64,000 nt of DNA from Chloroflexota bacterium (GCA_011322445.1 DRMV01000036.1:28295-92294); one strand, 5' to 3'; counted from the stretch's first letter, positions 8,371 through 18,072 are shown. The notes: generated by a model from the letters alone, not told the origin. Numbers and translations: made by a program.

Positions 8371-9259
8371 AATTCTCCGCCAACATCTTCTCCAGCATTT
8401 CCCATTCTTCTTCTTTCATTTCCACCGTGTGCTCGGCAGCGGGGAAGCGGCGGGCGAGGACGTCGTCGTTGTAGGCGCGCAGGGCTTCGGCAATCACGGC
8501 GTGCAGGTGGGCGTATTGCTTCACGAAACGCGGCGTGAAGCGATCAAACAGGCCGAGGACGTCGTGGAAGACCAGCACCTGCCCGTCGCAGCCCACGCCC
8601 GCGCCGATGCCGATGGTGGGCACTTCCAGCTTGCGGGAAATCAACTCGGCCAGCCGCCCGGGGACGGATTCCAGCACGATGGAGAACACCCCGGCTTCTT
8701 GCAGCGCGAGGGCGTCTTCCACCAGGCGTTTGGCCGCGGCCGCGGTTTTGCCCTGCGCCCGAAAGCCGCCCAACTGGTGCACGCTTTGGGGCGTCAGGCC
8801 AATGTGCCCCATCACCGGAATGCCCGCGCTCACGATGGCGCGGATGGCATCCAGCCGCTCGCGCCCGCCTTCCAGTTTCACCGCGTCCGTCCCGGCTTCC
8901 TGCAGGAAACGCCCGGCGTTGCGCACGGCATCTTCCACCGAGGCCTGGTAGGACATAAAAGGCATGTCGCCCACCAGCAGGGCATATTTTGCGCCGCGGG
9001 CCACCGCTTTGCAGTGGTGCAGCATATCGTCCATCGTGACGGGCAGGGTGGTGTCGTAGCCGAGCACCACCATGCCTAACGAGTCGCCCACGAGGATGAC
9101 ATCGGTGCCAGCGTTGTCCACGGCCAGCGCCGAGGGGTAGTCGTAGGCGGTGAGCATGGTGATGGGCTCGCCGCGGCGCTTCTTGGCGCGCAGCGTGCGC
9201 ACGGTGACTTTTTTGCGCGCGGCAGGTTGTTGTGAGGTCGTGGGGGAAGTGGTGGACAT
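8369..9259 (-). CDS. panB: 3-methyl-2-oxobutanoate hydroxymethyltransferase
   Basis: Transfers a hydroxymethyl group from 5,10-methylene-THF to ketoisovalerate, making ketopantoate. The 296-residue protein shows the family landmarks in order: ITMLTAYDYPSA, DVILVGDSLGMVVLGYDTTLPVT (metal-binding Asp region), DAVKLEGG, PVMGHIGLTPQSVHQLGGF, and IGIGAGVGCDGQVLVFHDVLG. The ATG follows GGAGGAACC; the upstream extension of about 69 codons in the same frame lacks family similarity and is not used. panE follows on the same strand, so the two ketopantoate steps are adjacent. Confidence 0.97.
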   Translation of the reverse strand: MSTTSPTTSQQPAARKKVTVRTLRAKKRRGEPITMLTAYDYPSALAVDNAGTDVILVGDSLGMVVLGYDTTLPVTMDDMLHHCKAVARGAKYALLVGDMPFMSYQASVEDAVRNAGRFLQEAGTDAVKLEGGRERLDAIRAIVSAGIPVMGHIGLTPQSVHQLGGFRAQGKTAAAAKRLVEDALALQEAGVFSIVLESVPGRLAELISRKLEVPTIGIGAGVGCDGQVLVFHDVLGLFDRFTPRFVKQYAHLHAVIAEALRAYNDDVLARRFPAAEHTVEMKEEEWEMLEKMLAEN

Positions 9260-9508
9260 GGTTCCCTCCTTCTTGGGGTAGGGGCCAGCAAGAGGTTGTG
9301 GCCGCAATGGGGAATGCGCCGTACCGGCCCGGCCTGCGGGTTCAGTCGGCTTTTGTATTATCGCCGATTTTGTGGGGAGTGTCAAATTTCGCCGGGGGCG
9401 CGCAGCGGGGGGAAGGTGAGGGGGCCCAGGCGTGCTGACGCTCCATTGTGTCAATGAGTTGTCCATCTCTTGCGGCCTGCCCGGGCGGGAAGGCTTCCCG
9501 CTTACCGG

Positions 9509-10501
9509 CTATGCCTTCCCCAACACCATCGCCAGCAGCGCCATGCGCACATAGAGGCCGTATTCCATCTGGCGGAAGTAGGCGGCCCGCGGGTCGGCGT
9601 CCACGTCCATGCTGATTTCCCCGACGCGCGGGAAGGGGTGCATCAGGATCATCCGGCTTTTGGCCTGCGTCATGGTTTCGGGGGTGATGATGTACGCGCC
9701 CTTGACCTGCTCGTAGGCGGCGGGGTCTTCAAAGCGCTCTTTCTGCACGCGGGTGACATAGAGGACGTCGGTTTGTGGCAAGACGTCTTCCAGGGTGCTG
9801 TATTCCGCCTGGGGGATGCCCTTTTCTTCCAGTTCGGCCAGGATTTCGGGCGGCATCCGCAGGATTTCCGGCGAAACGTAGTTCAGGCGCACATCGTAGA
9901 GGGAAAGCAGGCGGGCAAGGGAATGCACCGTGCGGCCGTATTTCAGGTCGCCCAGCATGGTGATGGTCAGGCCGTCCACCTGGCCGAGTTCTTCGACGAT
10001 GGTGAAGAGGTCGAGGAGCGCCTGGGTGGGGTGCTCGCCCGTGCCGTCGCCCGCGTTGATGATGGGCTTGCGGGCGTATTGGGCGGCCAGCGCGGCAGCA
10101 CCTTTCTGGGGGTGGCGCAGCACCACCACGTCGGCGTAGGATTCCAGCGTGCGGACGGTGTCGGGCAGCGATTCGCCTTTGGCAACGGAGGAGTAGCGCA
10201 CTTCGTTGATGGGAATCACGCTGCCGCCGAGACGTTCCATGGCCGAGGTGAACGACGACGAGGTGCGGGTGGAGGGTTCGTAGAAGAGGTTGGCGAGGAT
10301 TTTGCCCTTCAGCAGGTCAAAAGAGCCGACGCGCAGCACCATTTCGCGCATTTCGTGGGCGACTTCGAAGATGTAGGTCAGGTCGTCGCGGGAAAATTGC
10401 TTCACGGAGATGATGTGTTTGCCGTAGAACGGGGCGTCGCGGCGGTCGCCGAACGGCAGGTGGCGGCTGGTGGGGCGTTGGGGGGGCAGGAAAGCGGACA
10501 T
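9509..10501 (-). CDS. pyrB: Aspartate carbamoyltransferase catalytic subunit
   Basis: Condenses carbamoyl phosphate with aspartate in the first committed step of pyrimidine synthesis. The 330-residue protein contains the carbamoyl-phosphate loop [11 protein letters not shown], the [12 protein letters not shown] motif, [13 protein letters not shown] and the aspartate-binding HPFPRVGEI. The ATG has GGAGG upstream; a same-frame extension of more than 80 residues is low complexity and rejected. No pyrI regulatory subunit or other pyr gene is next to it. No PyrR-type leader is obvious in the GC-rich 300 bp upstream. Confidence 0.97.
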   Translation of the reverse strand: MSAFLPPQRPTSRHLPFGDRRDAPFYGKHIISVKQFSRDDLTYIFEVAHEMREMVLRVGSFDLLKGKILANLFYEPSTRTSSSFTSAMERLGGSVIPINEVRYSSVAKGESLPDTVRTLESYADVVVLRHPQKGAAALAAQYARKPIINAGDGTGEHPTQALLDLFTIVEELGQVDGLTITMLGDLKYGRTVHSLARLLSLYDVRLNYVSPEILRMPPEILAELEEKGIPQAEYSTLEDVLPQTDVLYVTRVQKERFEDPAAYEQVKGAYIITPETMTQAKSRMILMHPFPRVGEISMDVDADPRAAYFRQMEYGLYVRMALLAMVLGKA

Positions 10502-10747
10502 GGGGAAACCTCCTTCAGCGGGTGGGAGCGGGCAGGGCGCCCGGCGGGCTGGTGGGAGGGCATCGCCCCGCGCGGCACGGCCGCGCGCCGGGGTGCCGCT
10601 TGCGCGCAGCGACCCCGCCGGCGCGGCGGCGGTGCAGGGGGTGTGGTGTTTGGGCAACTTTCTGGGGGATGCCCTGCCATTTATACCACAAAGAGGGCCA
10701 GGGCGGGAATTTTTGGCGCGCAAATTCGGCTGCGCCGCGGGGGAAAG

Positions 10748-10780
10748 CAAAAACCGGCGAGCGTCGCGCCCGCCGGTTTC
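10748..10780 (-). terminator. Intrinsic terminator of the AOR gene
   Basis: Arms AAACCGGCG and CGCCGGTTT around an 11-nt loop. On the minus strand the stem runs into a stretch of six T residues, just after the AOR stop codon. Confidence 0.85.
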
Positions 10781-10800
10781 GGGGTGGGGAGGTTTGGGGG

Positions 10801-12984
10801 TCAGTCGTTGTAGCGCGCCCGCGCTTTTTCGACCACGGCGACCACTTCGGGCAGGTCGATGCCCAGTTCCTTCAGTTTTTCCACGGTGGGGATGCCGTGC
10901 TTATCCCACCCGCGGCGCGCGTAGGCCGCATCCATCAGTTTTTCGTACTCGGCGTAGCGGTGCTTCCGCAGCGCGGCTACCTTTTCCTCGGTGCTCATCT
11001 TGTCCACGTCGTGGCCGAGTTCCCGCAGTTGGCTGTCGTAGCGTTCCTGGCGGGATTCGTATTCCTCGACGGTGACCGGCCCCATGGCGCGGTAGGGCAC
11101 GTAGTCGTATTCCCGCGTGCCGTAGCCTAAGCGCACGGCAAACACCCGCTGGAAGTTGTAGACCTTCTCGGATTCAAAGATCAGGTCGTCGGGTGTGACC
11201 TTCTTGCCCAAAATACCCTCGTACAGCCAGGTGTAGTTTTCCAGGTGTTCGGGCACTTTGTGCGGCTCGTCGGTTTTGTCGTTCTCGGCGGGGATGATGT
11301 CGTTCCAGGGCAGTTTGCACAGGCCGTGCAGGCTGAACCACGTCCGCCACATGGGGAACCAGTGGAGCGCCTCGGCTTTGTCTTCGAAGGTGGGCAGTTG
11401 CTTGTTGACCTGATCCATGAAGATCAGCCAGGCTTCGTCGTGCTGGCCGCCTTTGAGGGTGAGGCCGTAGCCGCCCTGTTGGGCGATGGATTCCTTGGTG
11501 ACGTACTCGGAAATTTCCATGCCCTTGTTGTGCATGGCGATGTCGTTGAGGAACTGGCGGTCGGCGCCGTATTGGTCGGCGAAGTAGTCCACCAGGTAGC
11601 GGGTGCCTTTGCCCACCAGCAGGCCGAAGCCCTCGCCGCGGGCCATCTGGTGCAGAATTTCCAGCACGGCTTCGGTGTTGCCCCAGGTCAGGTCAAGCCC
11701 GCCGGTGCGCTCGGCGTTGAGGATGCCGTTTTCCCAGCATTCCATGCAGAAGGCCACGGTGTTGGCGAAGGAAATCGTGTCGATGCCGTAGGTGTCGCAG
11801 TAGAAGTTGATCTCCAGCACGGCAAGGGGGTCGAAGGTGCCGATGTTGGCGCCGAAACCGGCGGCGTTTTCGTATTCGGGGCCGTCGACCAGCACGGCTT
11901 TGCCCTTGAAGGGGCCGGTTTTCAGGTGGAAATGGTCCACGCCGTGGGAGCACGAGAGCTGGCACCCCGCCCAGCAGCCGTCGGGCATGCCCTGGCTGAA
12001 GAGGTTCTTCCAGACGGTGGAATCGATTTTGTGGGCGTCGGGGTGGGAGCCGAATTTGTAGTTGTGCACCGGCAGCAGGTCGAAGTGGTCCATGATTTCG
12101 ACCAGATAGGGCGTGCCGATTTTGCGCATCTGGTTTTGCTTGTCGTCCAGTTCCCAGATTTCGGTATTGATGCGCTTGCCGGCTTTCTTGACCAGCGACA
12201 TGTCGGCGGGGTTGTTGGAATCGGGGCGCAGGTTGCTGAAGCGCACCACGATGCCCTTGATTTTCTTGTCTCGGAAAACGGTGCCCGAACCGCCGCGCGC
12301 GGCCTGTTTGACGCGCATTTCCTTCCGGCGGACGTCGTACCAACTGAAATTCAGCGCGCCGTAGTCGATGTGTTCGGACGCTGGACCGGCGGTGATGGTG
12401 GAAATCGCCAGTTTACCTTTCTTGCTGTCGCCTTTGTACATTTCGGCGAGTTGTTCTTTGAGGTTGTAGGTGTCCAGGGCTTCCAGTGGGGCTGATTCAA
12501 TCGTGACCTTGCCGTGGTCGCCATCGATGAAGATGATGACATCTTCCTTGGCCTTACCTTGGATTTCCAGCACGTCAAAGCCGGAGAACTTCATGTAAGG
12601 CCCGAAATAGCCGCCGACGTTGCTGTCGACGACCTGCTTGGTCAGTGGCGAGATGAACACCACAGTGGATTTGCCCGACCCGGGGTAGGCCGTATTGCCG
12701 GAAATCGGCCCGCTGGCGATGAGCAGTTCGTTTTCCGGGTCGTCCCACTTGGTGTCGTCGTTGACCGCGTTCCATAGCAGCCAGAGGGCAAAGCCTTTAC
12801 CGCCGGTGAAGCGCTCTTTCATCTCCTGCGTGACGGGCTTTTCCTTGATGGTGTAGTCATCCAGGTTGATATAGAGCGTGCGGTTGGCGTAGCCGCGTTC
12901 CACCGGGCGAAGTTCGTAGGTGTATTCGGCGAGCACTTTGTGGGCAGCCTGTAGTTCTTCAACAGATGCCGGATTTGTGGCCAT
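10801..12984 (-). CDS. Aldehyde:ferredoxin oxidoreductase family protein
   Basis: Tungsto/molybdopterin enzyme family that oxidises aldehydes to acids with ferredoxin as acceptor. The 727-residue protein has the N-terminal fold signature ([52 protein letters not shown]) and a [29 protein letters not shown] cofactor region. The Fe-S ligand region [13 protein letters not shown] (about residues 331-343) plus a distal Cys in GLCKLPW (about 555) would bind the [4Fe-4S] cluster. The ligand spacing here is C-x3-C-x3-C rather than the better-known C-x2-C-x3-C. The ATG follows GAGGAGG. A TATAAT lies about 45 bp upstream and an intrinsic terminator follows, so it is probably monocistronic. Substrate unknown. 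Confidence 0.93.
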   Translation of the reverse strand: MATNPASVEELQAAHKVLAEYTYELRPVERGYANRTLYINLDDYTIKEKPVTQEMKERFTGGKGFALWLLWNAVNDDTKWDDPENELLIASGPISGNTAYPGSGKSTVVFISPLTKQVVDSNVGGYFGPYMKFSGFDVLEIQGKAKEDVIIFIDGDHGKVTIESAPLEALDTYNLKEQLAEMYKGDSKKGKLAISTITAGPASEHIDYGALNFSWYDVRRKEMRVKQAARGGSGTVFRDKKIKGIVVRFSNLRPDSNNPADMSLVKKAGKRINTEIWELDDKQNQMRKIGTPYLVEIMDHFDLLPVHNYKFGSHPDAHKIDSTVWKNLFSQGMPDGCWAGCQLSCSHGVDHFHLKTGPFKGKAVLVDGPEYENAAGFGANIGTFDPLAVLEINFYCDTYGIDTISFANTVAFCMECWENGILNAERTGGLDLTWGNTEAVLEILHQMARGEGFGLLVGKGTRYLVDYFADQYGADRQFLNDIAMHNKGMEISEYVTKESIAQQGGYGLTLKGGQHDEAWLIFMDQVNKQLPTFEDKAEALHWFPMWRTWFSLHGLCKLPWNDIIPAENDKTDEPHKVPEHLENYTWLYEGILGKKVTPDDLIFESEKVYNFQRVFAVRLGYGTREYDYVPYRAMGPVTVEEYESRQERYDSQLRELGHDVDKMSTEEKVAALRKHRYAEYEKLMDAAYARRGWDKHGIPTVEKLKELGIDLPEVVAVVEKARARYND

Positions 12985-13029
12985 AGAAGCCTCCTCAAGG
13001 AATCAAGGGTGGAAGTTCGGGGCGCTTTC

Positions 13030-13035
13030 ATTATA
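13030..13035 (-). promoter_or_regulatory. -10 element of the AOR gene
   Basis: A perfect TATAAT on the minus strand, about 45 bp before the AOR start codon. No convincing -35 hexamer at normal spacing. Confidence 0.45.
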
Positions 13036-13112
13036 CCGCATTGCGTTGCTGGGAAAGCGTAACTGGGCGGCTTTCCAAGGCAGGCCACGGATGGGAAAAT
13101 GACGCCAGGCAG

Positions 13113-13258
13113 GCCAGGAATTAACGCAAAGGCGCGAAGGGAGCAGAGAGCGCAAAGCGCTTTTCTGTGGTTTTTCTGTGCCATCGGTGTGTTGCTCTGT
13201 GGAAATCGGCGTCCATCGGTGGATGTTTTTCTGTGGAATCTGCGTAATCTGTGGTTTC
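13113..13258. repeat. Cluster of interspersed intergenic repeat words
   Basis: A purine-rich part (aacgcaaaggcgcgaaggg, then agagagcgcaaagcg) is followed by ttttctgtggtttttctgtg and a second tttttctgtggaatctgcg, ending in taatctgtggtttctc. The last part matches the AATCTGCGG/AATCTGTGG words near 8350 and 15550. Non-coding. Confidence 0.6.
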
Positions 13259-13290
13259 TCCTTACTTGGGCCGAAAAGAGACTTTCAGGG

Positions 13291-13303
13291 TACAATTGGC
13301 ACA
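13291..13303 (+). promoter_or_regulatory. -10 element placing transcription start at the helicase start codon
   Basis: TACAAT (13291-13296) ends 6 nt before the first ATG of the helicase gene, so the +1 base would coincide with that ATG. No good Shine-Dalgarno sequence lies between. A poor -35 (TTGGGC, 19 bp away) is present. Confidence 0.4.
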
Positions 13304-15456
13304 TGATGAATTACCTCGCGACGCTCAATCCGCAGCAGCAGGAAGCCGTCACCGCTCCCCCCGGCGCCATCCTGGTGCTGGCTGGCCCCGGCTCGGGGAA
13401 GACCCGCGTGTTGACCTATCGGGTGGCTTACCTTATCGGCGCTCTGGGTGTGCGCCCCTTTCACATTTTGGCGGTTACGTTTACCAATAAAGCCGCCCGT
13501 GAAATGGAAAGCCGCATCGCTGCTGTGCTGGGCGACCAGGCCCGCGGTCTGACTGTGGGCACCTTCCACTCGGTTTGCGCCCGCATCCTGCGGCGGGAAG
13601 CCGACCACCTGCCCTTCCAGGCCAACTTTGCCATTGCCGACACCGATGACCAGAAACGCCTCATCAAGCAGGTGCTCAGGGAACTGAACTACGACCCCAA
13701 GCAATACACGCCAACCCGCCTGCAGGCCGCCATTTCGCGCCTCAAAAACGAAGGGCTGTTCCCGGAAGACTTCACCCCCACCACCTACGGCGAAGAAATC
13801 ACCCAGCAGGTGTTTGCCGAATACCAGAAGCGGCTGCTCACTTCCAACCTGCTGGATTTCGACGACCTGCTCCTCTGGACGCGCTACCTGCTGAACCACG
13901 AACCTGCCGTGCGCGAGCGCTATGCCCGCCGCTTTCAGCACCTGTTGGTCGACGAATTTCAGGATACCAACATGGTGCAATACGACCTGGTGCGGCTGCT
14001 GAGTTCCTATCACCGCAACTTGTTCGTGGTGGGCGACGCCGACCAGTCCATCTACGGCTGGCGCGGGGCCGATTACCGCAACGTGCAGCGCTTCGAGCGC
14101 GATTTCCCCGGCGCGCGGGTCATTTTGCTGGAGCAGAACTATCGCTCGACCCAGCGCATTCTGGACGCGGCGATGGCCGTGATTGCTCCCCTGCAGGGCA
14201 GGCACCGCAAACGCCTGTTTACCGACCGGGGTGCCGGCGCGAAAATCACCGTGCGCCGCACCTACGACGATCGGGAAGAAGCCCGCTACGTGGTGGAAAC
14301 CATCGCCTCGCTGGTGGCGCGCGGGCAGGCCGAGCCGCGCGATTTTGCCATCATGTACCGCACCAATGCCCAATCGCGCGTGCTGGAAGAAGCCTTCCTG
14401 CGCGCCGGGTTGCCTTACCGCATCGTGGGGGCGCAGCGTTTCTACGGGCGGCGTGAGGTCAAAGATGTGGTGGCTTACCTGCGGCTGGCGCACAACCCCG
14501 CCGATGAACCCAGCCTGATGCGGGTCATCAACGTCCCGCCGCGGGGCATTGGCACCAAGACCATCGCCGCGCTGCGCACGATTGCCCGCCGGGCGGGCCT
14601 GGCCCCCGGCAACCTGCTGCTCCACATGGCGGCCGCACCCGAGGATTACCAGCAGGCTTTCGGCGCGCGGGCGTTCAAGGCGCTGCTGGCCTTCGCGCGC
14701 CCCTTCGCCCAGTGGTATGAACTGGCCCTTACCACCCCGCCTGCCGACCTGATGGCTGCCATCCTTGCCGATGTGGGCTACAAAGATTACCTCCTCGACG
14801 GCACCGATGAGGGCGAAGCCCGCTGGGAAAACGTCAAAGAACTCCACAGCCTGGCCCAGCGCTACGCCGATGAGGGGTTGAGCGCCTTCCTTGAAGAAGT
14901 TGCCCTGGTTTCCGACCAGGATACCCTCCGCGACGACGCCAACGCACCGGTGCTCCTGACCCTCCACGCGGCCAAAGGGCTGGAATTCCCGCAGGTGTTC
15001 ATCGTGGGGCTGGTCGAGGGGCTGCTGCCCCACAGCCGCTCGTGGGAAGACAGCGACGCCATGGCCGAAGAGCGCCGCCTGTTCTATGTGGGCATCACCC
15101 GCGCCAAAAACGCCCTCTACCTCACTTACCCCGAAATGCGCACCGTGTATGGCTATGCCGAGCCGACCGCGCCTTCCCGCTTTCTGGAAGAAATTCCGCC
15201 CGACCTGGTGGAAGGCGACCACCCGCGGGCGCGTGCTGGCGAGGGAATCTTCACCCCCCGCTGGGAACCTGAAGCGCCCCCGGTCATCGAGCCTCGCTTT
15301 GCTTCTGGCATGAAGGTGCGCCATCCCCGCTGGGGCGAGGGAATGGTGATCGGCAGCCGCATCAAAGACGGCGCGGAACTGGTGGATGTGGTCTTCGACA
15401 GCGTGGGCCTCAAACGGGTGGATGCCGCCCTCGCCCGGCTGGAAGCCGTGGGGTAA
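13303..15456 (+). CDS. pcrA: ATP-dependent 3'-5' DNA helicase, UvrD/PcrA/Rep family
   Basis: Superfamily 1A helicase for repair and replication-fork processing. Length 717 residues. The motifs run in order: Q-motif LNPQQQEAVTAP, Walker A LAGPGSGKTRVL, Ia AVTFTNKAAREM, motif II LLVDEFQDTN, III GDADQSIYGWRGA, IV LEQNYRS, V LTLHAAKGLEFPQVFIVGL, VI EERRLFYVGITRAK. The C-terminal region ends with a Tudor-like segment (VRHPRWGEGMVIG) as in PcrA. Two ATGs are adjacent; an upstream in-frame extension is repeat DNA and is rejected. A predicted -10 ends 6 nt before the first ATG, so the mRNA may be leaderless. Confidence 0.96.
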   Translation: MMNYLATLNPQQQEAVTAPPGAILVLAGPGSGKTRVLTYRVAYLIGALGVRPFHILAVTFTNKAAREMESRIAAVLGDQARGLTVGTFHSVCARILRREADHLPFQANFAIADTDDQKRLIKQVLRELNYDPKQYTPTRLQAAISRLKNEGLFPEDFTPTTYGEEITQQVFAEYQKRLLTSNLLDFDDLLLWTRYLLNHEPAVRERYARRFQHLLVDEFQDTNMVQYDLVRLLSSYHRNLFVVGDADQSIYGWRGADYRNVQRFERDFPGARVILLEQNYRSTQRILDAAMAVIAPLQGRHRKRLFTDRGAGAKITVRRTYDDREEARYVVETIASLVARGQAEPRDFAIMYRTNAQSRVLEEAFLRAGLPYRIVGAQRFYGRREVKDVVAYLRLAHNPADEPSLMRVINVPPRGIGTKTIAALRTIARRAGLAPGNLLLHMAAAPEDYQQAFGARAFKALLAFARPFAQWYELALTTPPADLMAAILADVGYKDYLLDGTDEGEARWENVKELHSLAQRYADEGLSAFLEEVALVSDQDTLRDDANAPVLLTLHAAKGLEFPQVFIVGLVEGLLPHSRSWEDSDAMAEERRLFYVGITRAKNALYLTYPEMRTVYGYAEPTAPSRFLEEIPPDLVEGDHPRARAGEGIFTPRWEPEAPPVIEPRFASGMKVRHPRWGEGMVIGSRIKDGAELVDVVFDSVGLKRVDAALARLEAVG

Positions 15457-15463
15457 AGGTTCG

Positions 15464-15500
15464 TTGCCTGGTTGCGTGGGTGCCTGGTTGCCCGGTTGAT
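15464..15500. repeat. Short word repeat TTGCCTGGTTGC
   Basis: ttgcctggttgcgtgggtgc is followed by ctggttgcccggttg: three related TGGTTG words in about 35 bp right after the helicase stop. Similar in style, not in sequence, to the repeat near 6071. Confidence 0.5.
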
Positions 15501-15572
15501 TTGTAGACGCCTCTCTTTTTGAACTTCCTGCCTGATCTGTGCCTCGACAAATCTGTGGTTCTCTTTGGCCCA

Positions 15573-16130
15573 ATGTCCACGCCTGCTCTGCCTCAACCGA
15601 CTGATCTGGTACTGGTGGCTTTTCTGCCCCACCCGCGGGATCTGGAAATTGCCCGTGTGCTGGGGTGGTATCGCATCCCCCTGGCAACCGCGCCCAAAGT
15701 GGTGGCTGTGGACTGGCTGGCGTTTTACCAGCCCGCCGCGTTTGGGGAAGCCCACCGCTGGCGGGTGGAATGGGCTGCGCCAGTGGAAGGCCACGAGTTG
15801 GTGACCCGCGCGGAACTCTTCCGCGATGAGCCCAACCACCCGCGCGCCCACGAAACCTACTACAAAATCCAGTTGGGGGCGCTGCGCCGCCTGCCGCACC
15901 CCATTGAAGCCGGCCGCTGGAAGCGGGTCACGTTCCTCTACACCACCGGCGAGCGGTTGCTGGCGGCGACCACATTGCACAACCTGGTGGTGGAAGGCGA
16001 GGAACGCCGCCTGCTGTGGCGCGCCCTGCGGGAACGCGCGGCTCAGCCTTACCGCGCCCGCCACACGGAAGACGAAATCCCGCCCGAAATTCTGGCGCTG
16101 CTGGCGCTGGCGCACCCTGCGGAGAAGTGA
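15573..16130 (+). CDS. Conserved-looking protein of unknown function
   Basis: 185 residues, starting MSTPALPQPTDLVLVAFLPHPRDLEIARVLGWYRIPL. The composition is soluble, with no signal peptide or membrane segment. Features seen: an early charged segment HPRDLEIARVLGWY, a block PNHPRAHETYYKIQLGALRRLP (about residues 90-110), and a hydrophobic strand KRVTFLYTTGERLL. I do not recognise the family. The frame is open a further 18 codons upstream from a TTG, but that part is the AATCTGTGG repeat. No Shine-Dalgarno is visible. The PAP2 gene follows after 2 bp, so the two are translated from one mRNA. Confidence 0.75.
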   Translation: MSTPALPQPTDLVLVAFLPHPRDLEIARVLGWYRIPLATAPKVVAVDWLAFYQPAAFGEAHRWRVEWAAPVEGHELVTRAELFRDEPNHPRAHETYYKIQLGALRRLPHPIEAGRWKRVTFLYTTGERLLAATTLHNLVVEGEERRLLWRALRERAAQPYRARHTEDEIPPEILALLALAHPAEK

Positions 16131-16132
16131 GC

Positions 16133-16642
16133 ATGTTGCAGCAAGTTTTACAGTGGGATGTGCGTCTGACCCGCCGTTTGCGGCTTGCCGGGCAGCCCGG
16201 CCCCTTGCGGCGAGCGGCGGCTTTTCTGGCGCATTCCGGCGATTCGTGGTTTTGGTTTGCCGGGTTGGCGGTGGTGGCGCTGCTGGGCAATGCGGCCTGG
16301 CGGGCGCGGGCGCTGGTGATGGCGGTCAGCGTTTTTGGGCTGGCGCTGCTGGTGCTGGGCATCAAATTCACCGTGCGCCGCCGCCGCCCCGCGGGGGAAT
16401 GGGGTGCAATCTATCGCGCCACCGACCCGCATTCCTTCCCCTCGGGCCATGCGGCCCGGGCGGCCTTGCTGGCGGTGCTGGCGTGGGGGTTGGGGCCGTG
16501 GTGGCTGGCCGTGGCGTTGACGGTGTGGGCGCCCTTAGTGGCTTTGGCGCGCGTCGCGATGGGGGTGCATTATCTTTCGGATGTGGTAGCCGGGGGCTTC
16601 CTGGGAGTGTTGGGAGGGCTGGGCGTGCTGCTGTGGCTGTAA
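16133..16642 (+). CDS. PAP2-family membrane phosphatase
   Basis: Membrane phosphatase of the PAP2 superfamily; members act on undecaprenyl pyrophosphate, phosphatidate or similar lipid phosphates. It is 169 residues with about five membrane helices. The three catalytic motifs are present: KFTVRRRRP (C1), PSGHAAR (C2), and ARVAMGVHYLSDVVAG (C3 with catalytic His and Asp). The ATG has GGAGAAG 6 nt upstream, overlapping the end of the previous gene. A longer upstream frame in the same phase is a shadow of that gene. Substrate not predictable. Confidence 0.9.
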   Translation: MLQQVLQWDVRLTRRLRLAGQPGPLRRAAAFLAHSGDSWFWFAGLAVVALLGNAAWRARALVMAVSVFGLALLVLGIKFTVRRRRPAGEWGAIYRATDPHSFPSGHAARAALLAVLAWGLGPWWLAVALTVWAPLVALARVAMGVHYLSDVVAGGFLGVLGGLGVLLWL

Positions 16643-16690
16643 ATGGGATGAAAAATGTGACGTCTTGCACTTTTCGACCATGAGGGGTGG

Positions 16691-16707
16691 CATGGTATAA
16701 TCTGCCC
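16691..16707 (+). promoter_or_regulatory. Extended -10 promoter core of the acyl-CoA dehydrogenase gene
   Basis: TGG-TATAAT within catggtataatctgccc. The same 17-mer occurs at 45444-45460 as the promoter core of the tRNA-Ser gene. It gives a leader of about 40 nt. Confidence 0.6.
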
Positions 16708-16748
16708 GAATTTTATCTTCCCACCTTATCGCTTTGCCGGAGGCTAGC

Positions 16749-17951
16749 ATGGATTTCGCCCTTACCCAAGAGCATAAAATGGTCGTGGATATGGTGCGTA
16801 AGTTTGGCGCCGAAGCCATCCCTGTGATTCGGGAATACGACCGCAAGCATGAGCCCGCGCCGCTTCTCCCTCGCATGGCCGAGTTGGGGATTTTAGGCGT
16901 GGGCATTCCGGTTAAATACGGGGGCCAGGGGCTTGATTACATTTCCCTGGGGCTGGTATGTGAAGAACTGGAATACGCCGATTCCACTTTGCGGGTGGTG
17001 ATGGCCGTGCACATGGGCCTGTGCGCGCAGACCATCTTCCACTGGGGCACCGAAGAGCAAAAGCAGAAGTTCCTTGTGCCGCTGGCAAAGGGCGAGAAAA
17101 TCGGCTGTGGGGCGTTTACCGAGCCTGGGCACGGTTCCGATTTTGCCCACATCCAGATGAGCGCCCGCCGCGAAGGCGATTACTACATCCTCAACGGCGA
17201 GAAGATGTGGATTTCCTTAGCCACGCTGGCCGATTATGCCATCGTGACCGCCCGCACCAATCCGGAAGCCGAGAAACCGCACCGCGGGCTTTCCACTTTC
17301 ATTGTGGATCTGCATTCCCCCGGGATCAAGCGCGGCGATATCAAGGGCAAACTCGGTGTGCGCGCCGGTTCCACCGGCTGGATTGCCTTTCAGGATGTGA
17401 AAGTGCCGGTAGAAAACCGCCTGGGTGAGGAAGGTGAGGGCTTCAAGATTACCATGAGCGCCTTCGACCGCGGCCGCTATACCGTGGCTTCCGGCGCAGT
17501 GGGGCTGATTCGGGCGGCCCTCGATGCCAGCGTGCGCTATGCCCGCGAGCGGGAGACCTTCGGCGTGCCCATCGGCCAGCACCAACTCATCAAGCAGAAG
17601 ATCGCCCACATGGCGCGCGATTATGAAATGGGGCGCTTGCTCTACCTGGAAGCCGGCTGGCAGATGAACCACGGCATTCGTGCCACCCGCATCACTTCCA
17701 TGGCAAAGTGGTTTGCTACCGAAGCCGCGTTGCAGGCCGCCAACGACGCCATTCAGATTCACGGCGCGTACGGTTTCAGCGACGAGTATGATGTGGAACG
17801 CTTCTTCCGCAACGCCCGCGGCTCGGTGATTTACGAAGGCAGCAGCGAAATCCATACGCTCATCCAGGCCGACTACGCCCTTGGCTATCGCAAAGACAAG
17901 CCGCTGCGCATTGAACTGCCCCCCTACGACCCGGAGGAGTGGCAGGAGTAG
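16749..17951 (+). CDS. Acyl-CoA dehydrogenase
   Basis: FAD enzyme that introduces the alpha-beta double bond in acyl-CoA thioesters and gives electrons to ETF. The 400-residue protein starts MDFALTQEHKMVVDMVRKF. Family landmarks are GAFTEPGHGSDFAHIQ (flavin/substrate site), LNGEKMWISLATLADYAIV, RYARERETFGVPIGQHQLIK, and IQIHGAYGFSDEYDVERFFRNARGS with IYEGSSEIH, whose Glu is the expected catalytic base. CCGGAGGCTAGC precedes the ATG. etfB and etfA follow directly on the same strand, forming a dehydrogenase-electron carrier unit. Chain-length specificity cannot be read. Confidence 0.95.
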   Translation: MDFALTQEHKMVVDMVRKFGAEAIPVIREYDRKHEPAPLLPRMAELGILGVGIPVKYGGQGLDYISLGLVCEELEYADSTLRVVMAVHMGLCAQTIFHWGTEEQKQKFLVPLAKGEKIGCGAFTEPGHGSDFAHIQMSARREGDYYILNGEKMWISLATLADYAIVTARTNPEAEKPHRGLSTFIVDLHSPGIKRGDIKGKLGVRAGSTGWIAFQDVKVPVENRLGEEGEGFKITMSAFDRGRYTVASGAVGLIRAALDASVRYARERETFGVPIGQHQLIKQKIAHMARDYEMGRLLYLEAGWQMNHGIRATRITSMAKWFATEAALQAANDAIQIHGAYGFSDEYDVERFFRNARGSVIYEGSSEIHTLIQADYALGYRKDKPLRIELPPYDPEEWQE

Positions 17952-18040
17952 CGTTGATTCGTAATTCGGGGTTTGTGGTTCGGGATGCGGGATAATCTTA
18001 TACCCAATCCCGAATTCCTAATCCCCCAATCCCTTAATTG
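17952..18040. repeat. Imperfect inverted repeat between acyl-CoA dehydrogenase and etfB
   Basis: The words attcggggtt, ggttcgggatgcgggat and, in the other orientation, atacccaatcccgaattcc and aatcccccaatccc could fold into a long imperfect stem. AT content is higher than in the flanking genes. It may act as a processing or attenuation site between the two genes. Confidence 0.5.
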
Positions 18041-18072
18041 ACCAATCAACCCCAAATGGATGGAGGTGTACT

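Larger units (their letters stand above)
12985..13302. other. 318-bp divergent intergenic region with repeats
   Basis: Between AOR (minus) and the PcrA/UvrD helicase (plus). It contains the AOR -10, a run of repeat words (gcaaaggcgcgaag, gagagcgcaaagcg; then the repeated phrase tttttctgtgg and aatctgcgtaatctgtgg), and a -10-like TACAAT just before the helicase start. No gene seen. Confidence 0.6.

Noticed and set aside
13285..15687. Open frame of about 800 codons on the minus strand opposite the helicase gene
   Set aside because: It is the GC-rich antisense shadow of a fully recognisable UvrD/PcrA gene; no motifs, repetitive Gly/His/Val composition. Similar long shadows lie opposite nrdJ, the PLP enzyme, SNF2 and maeB.
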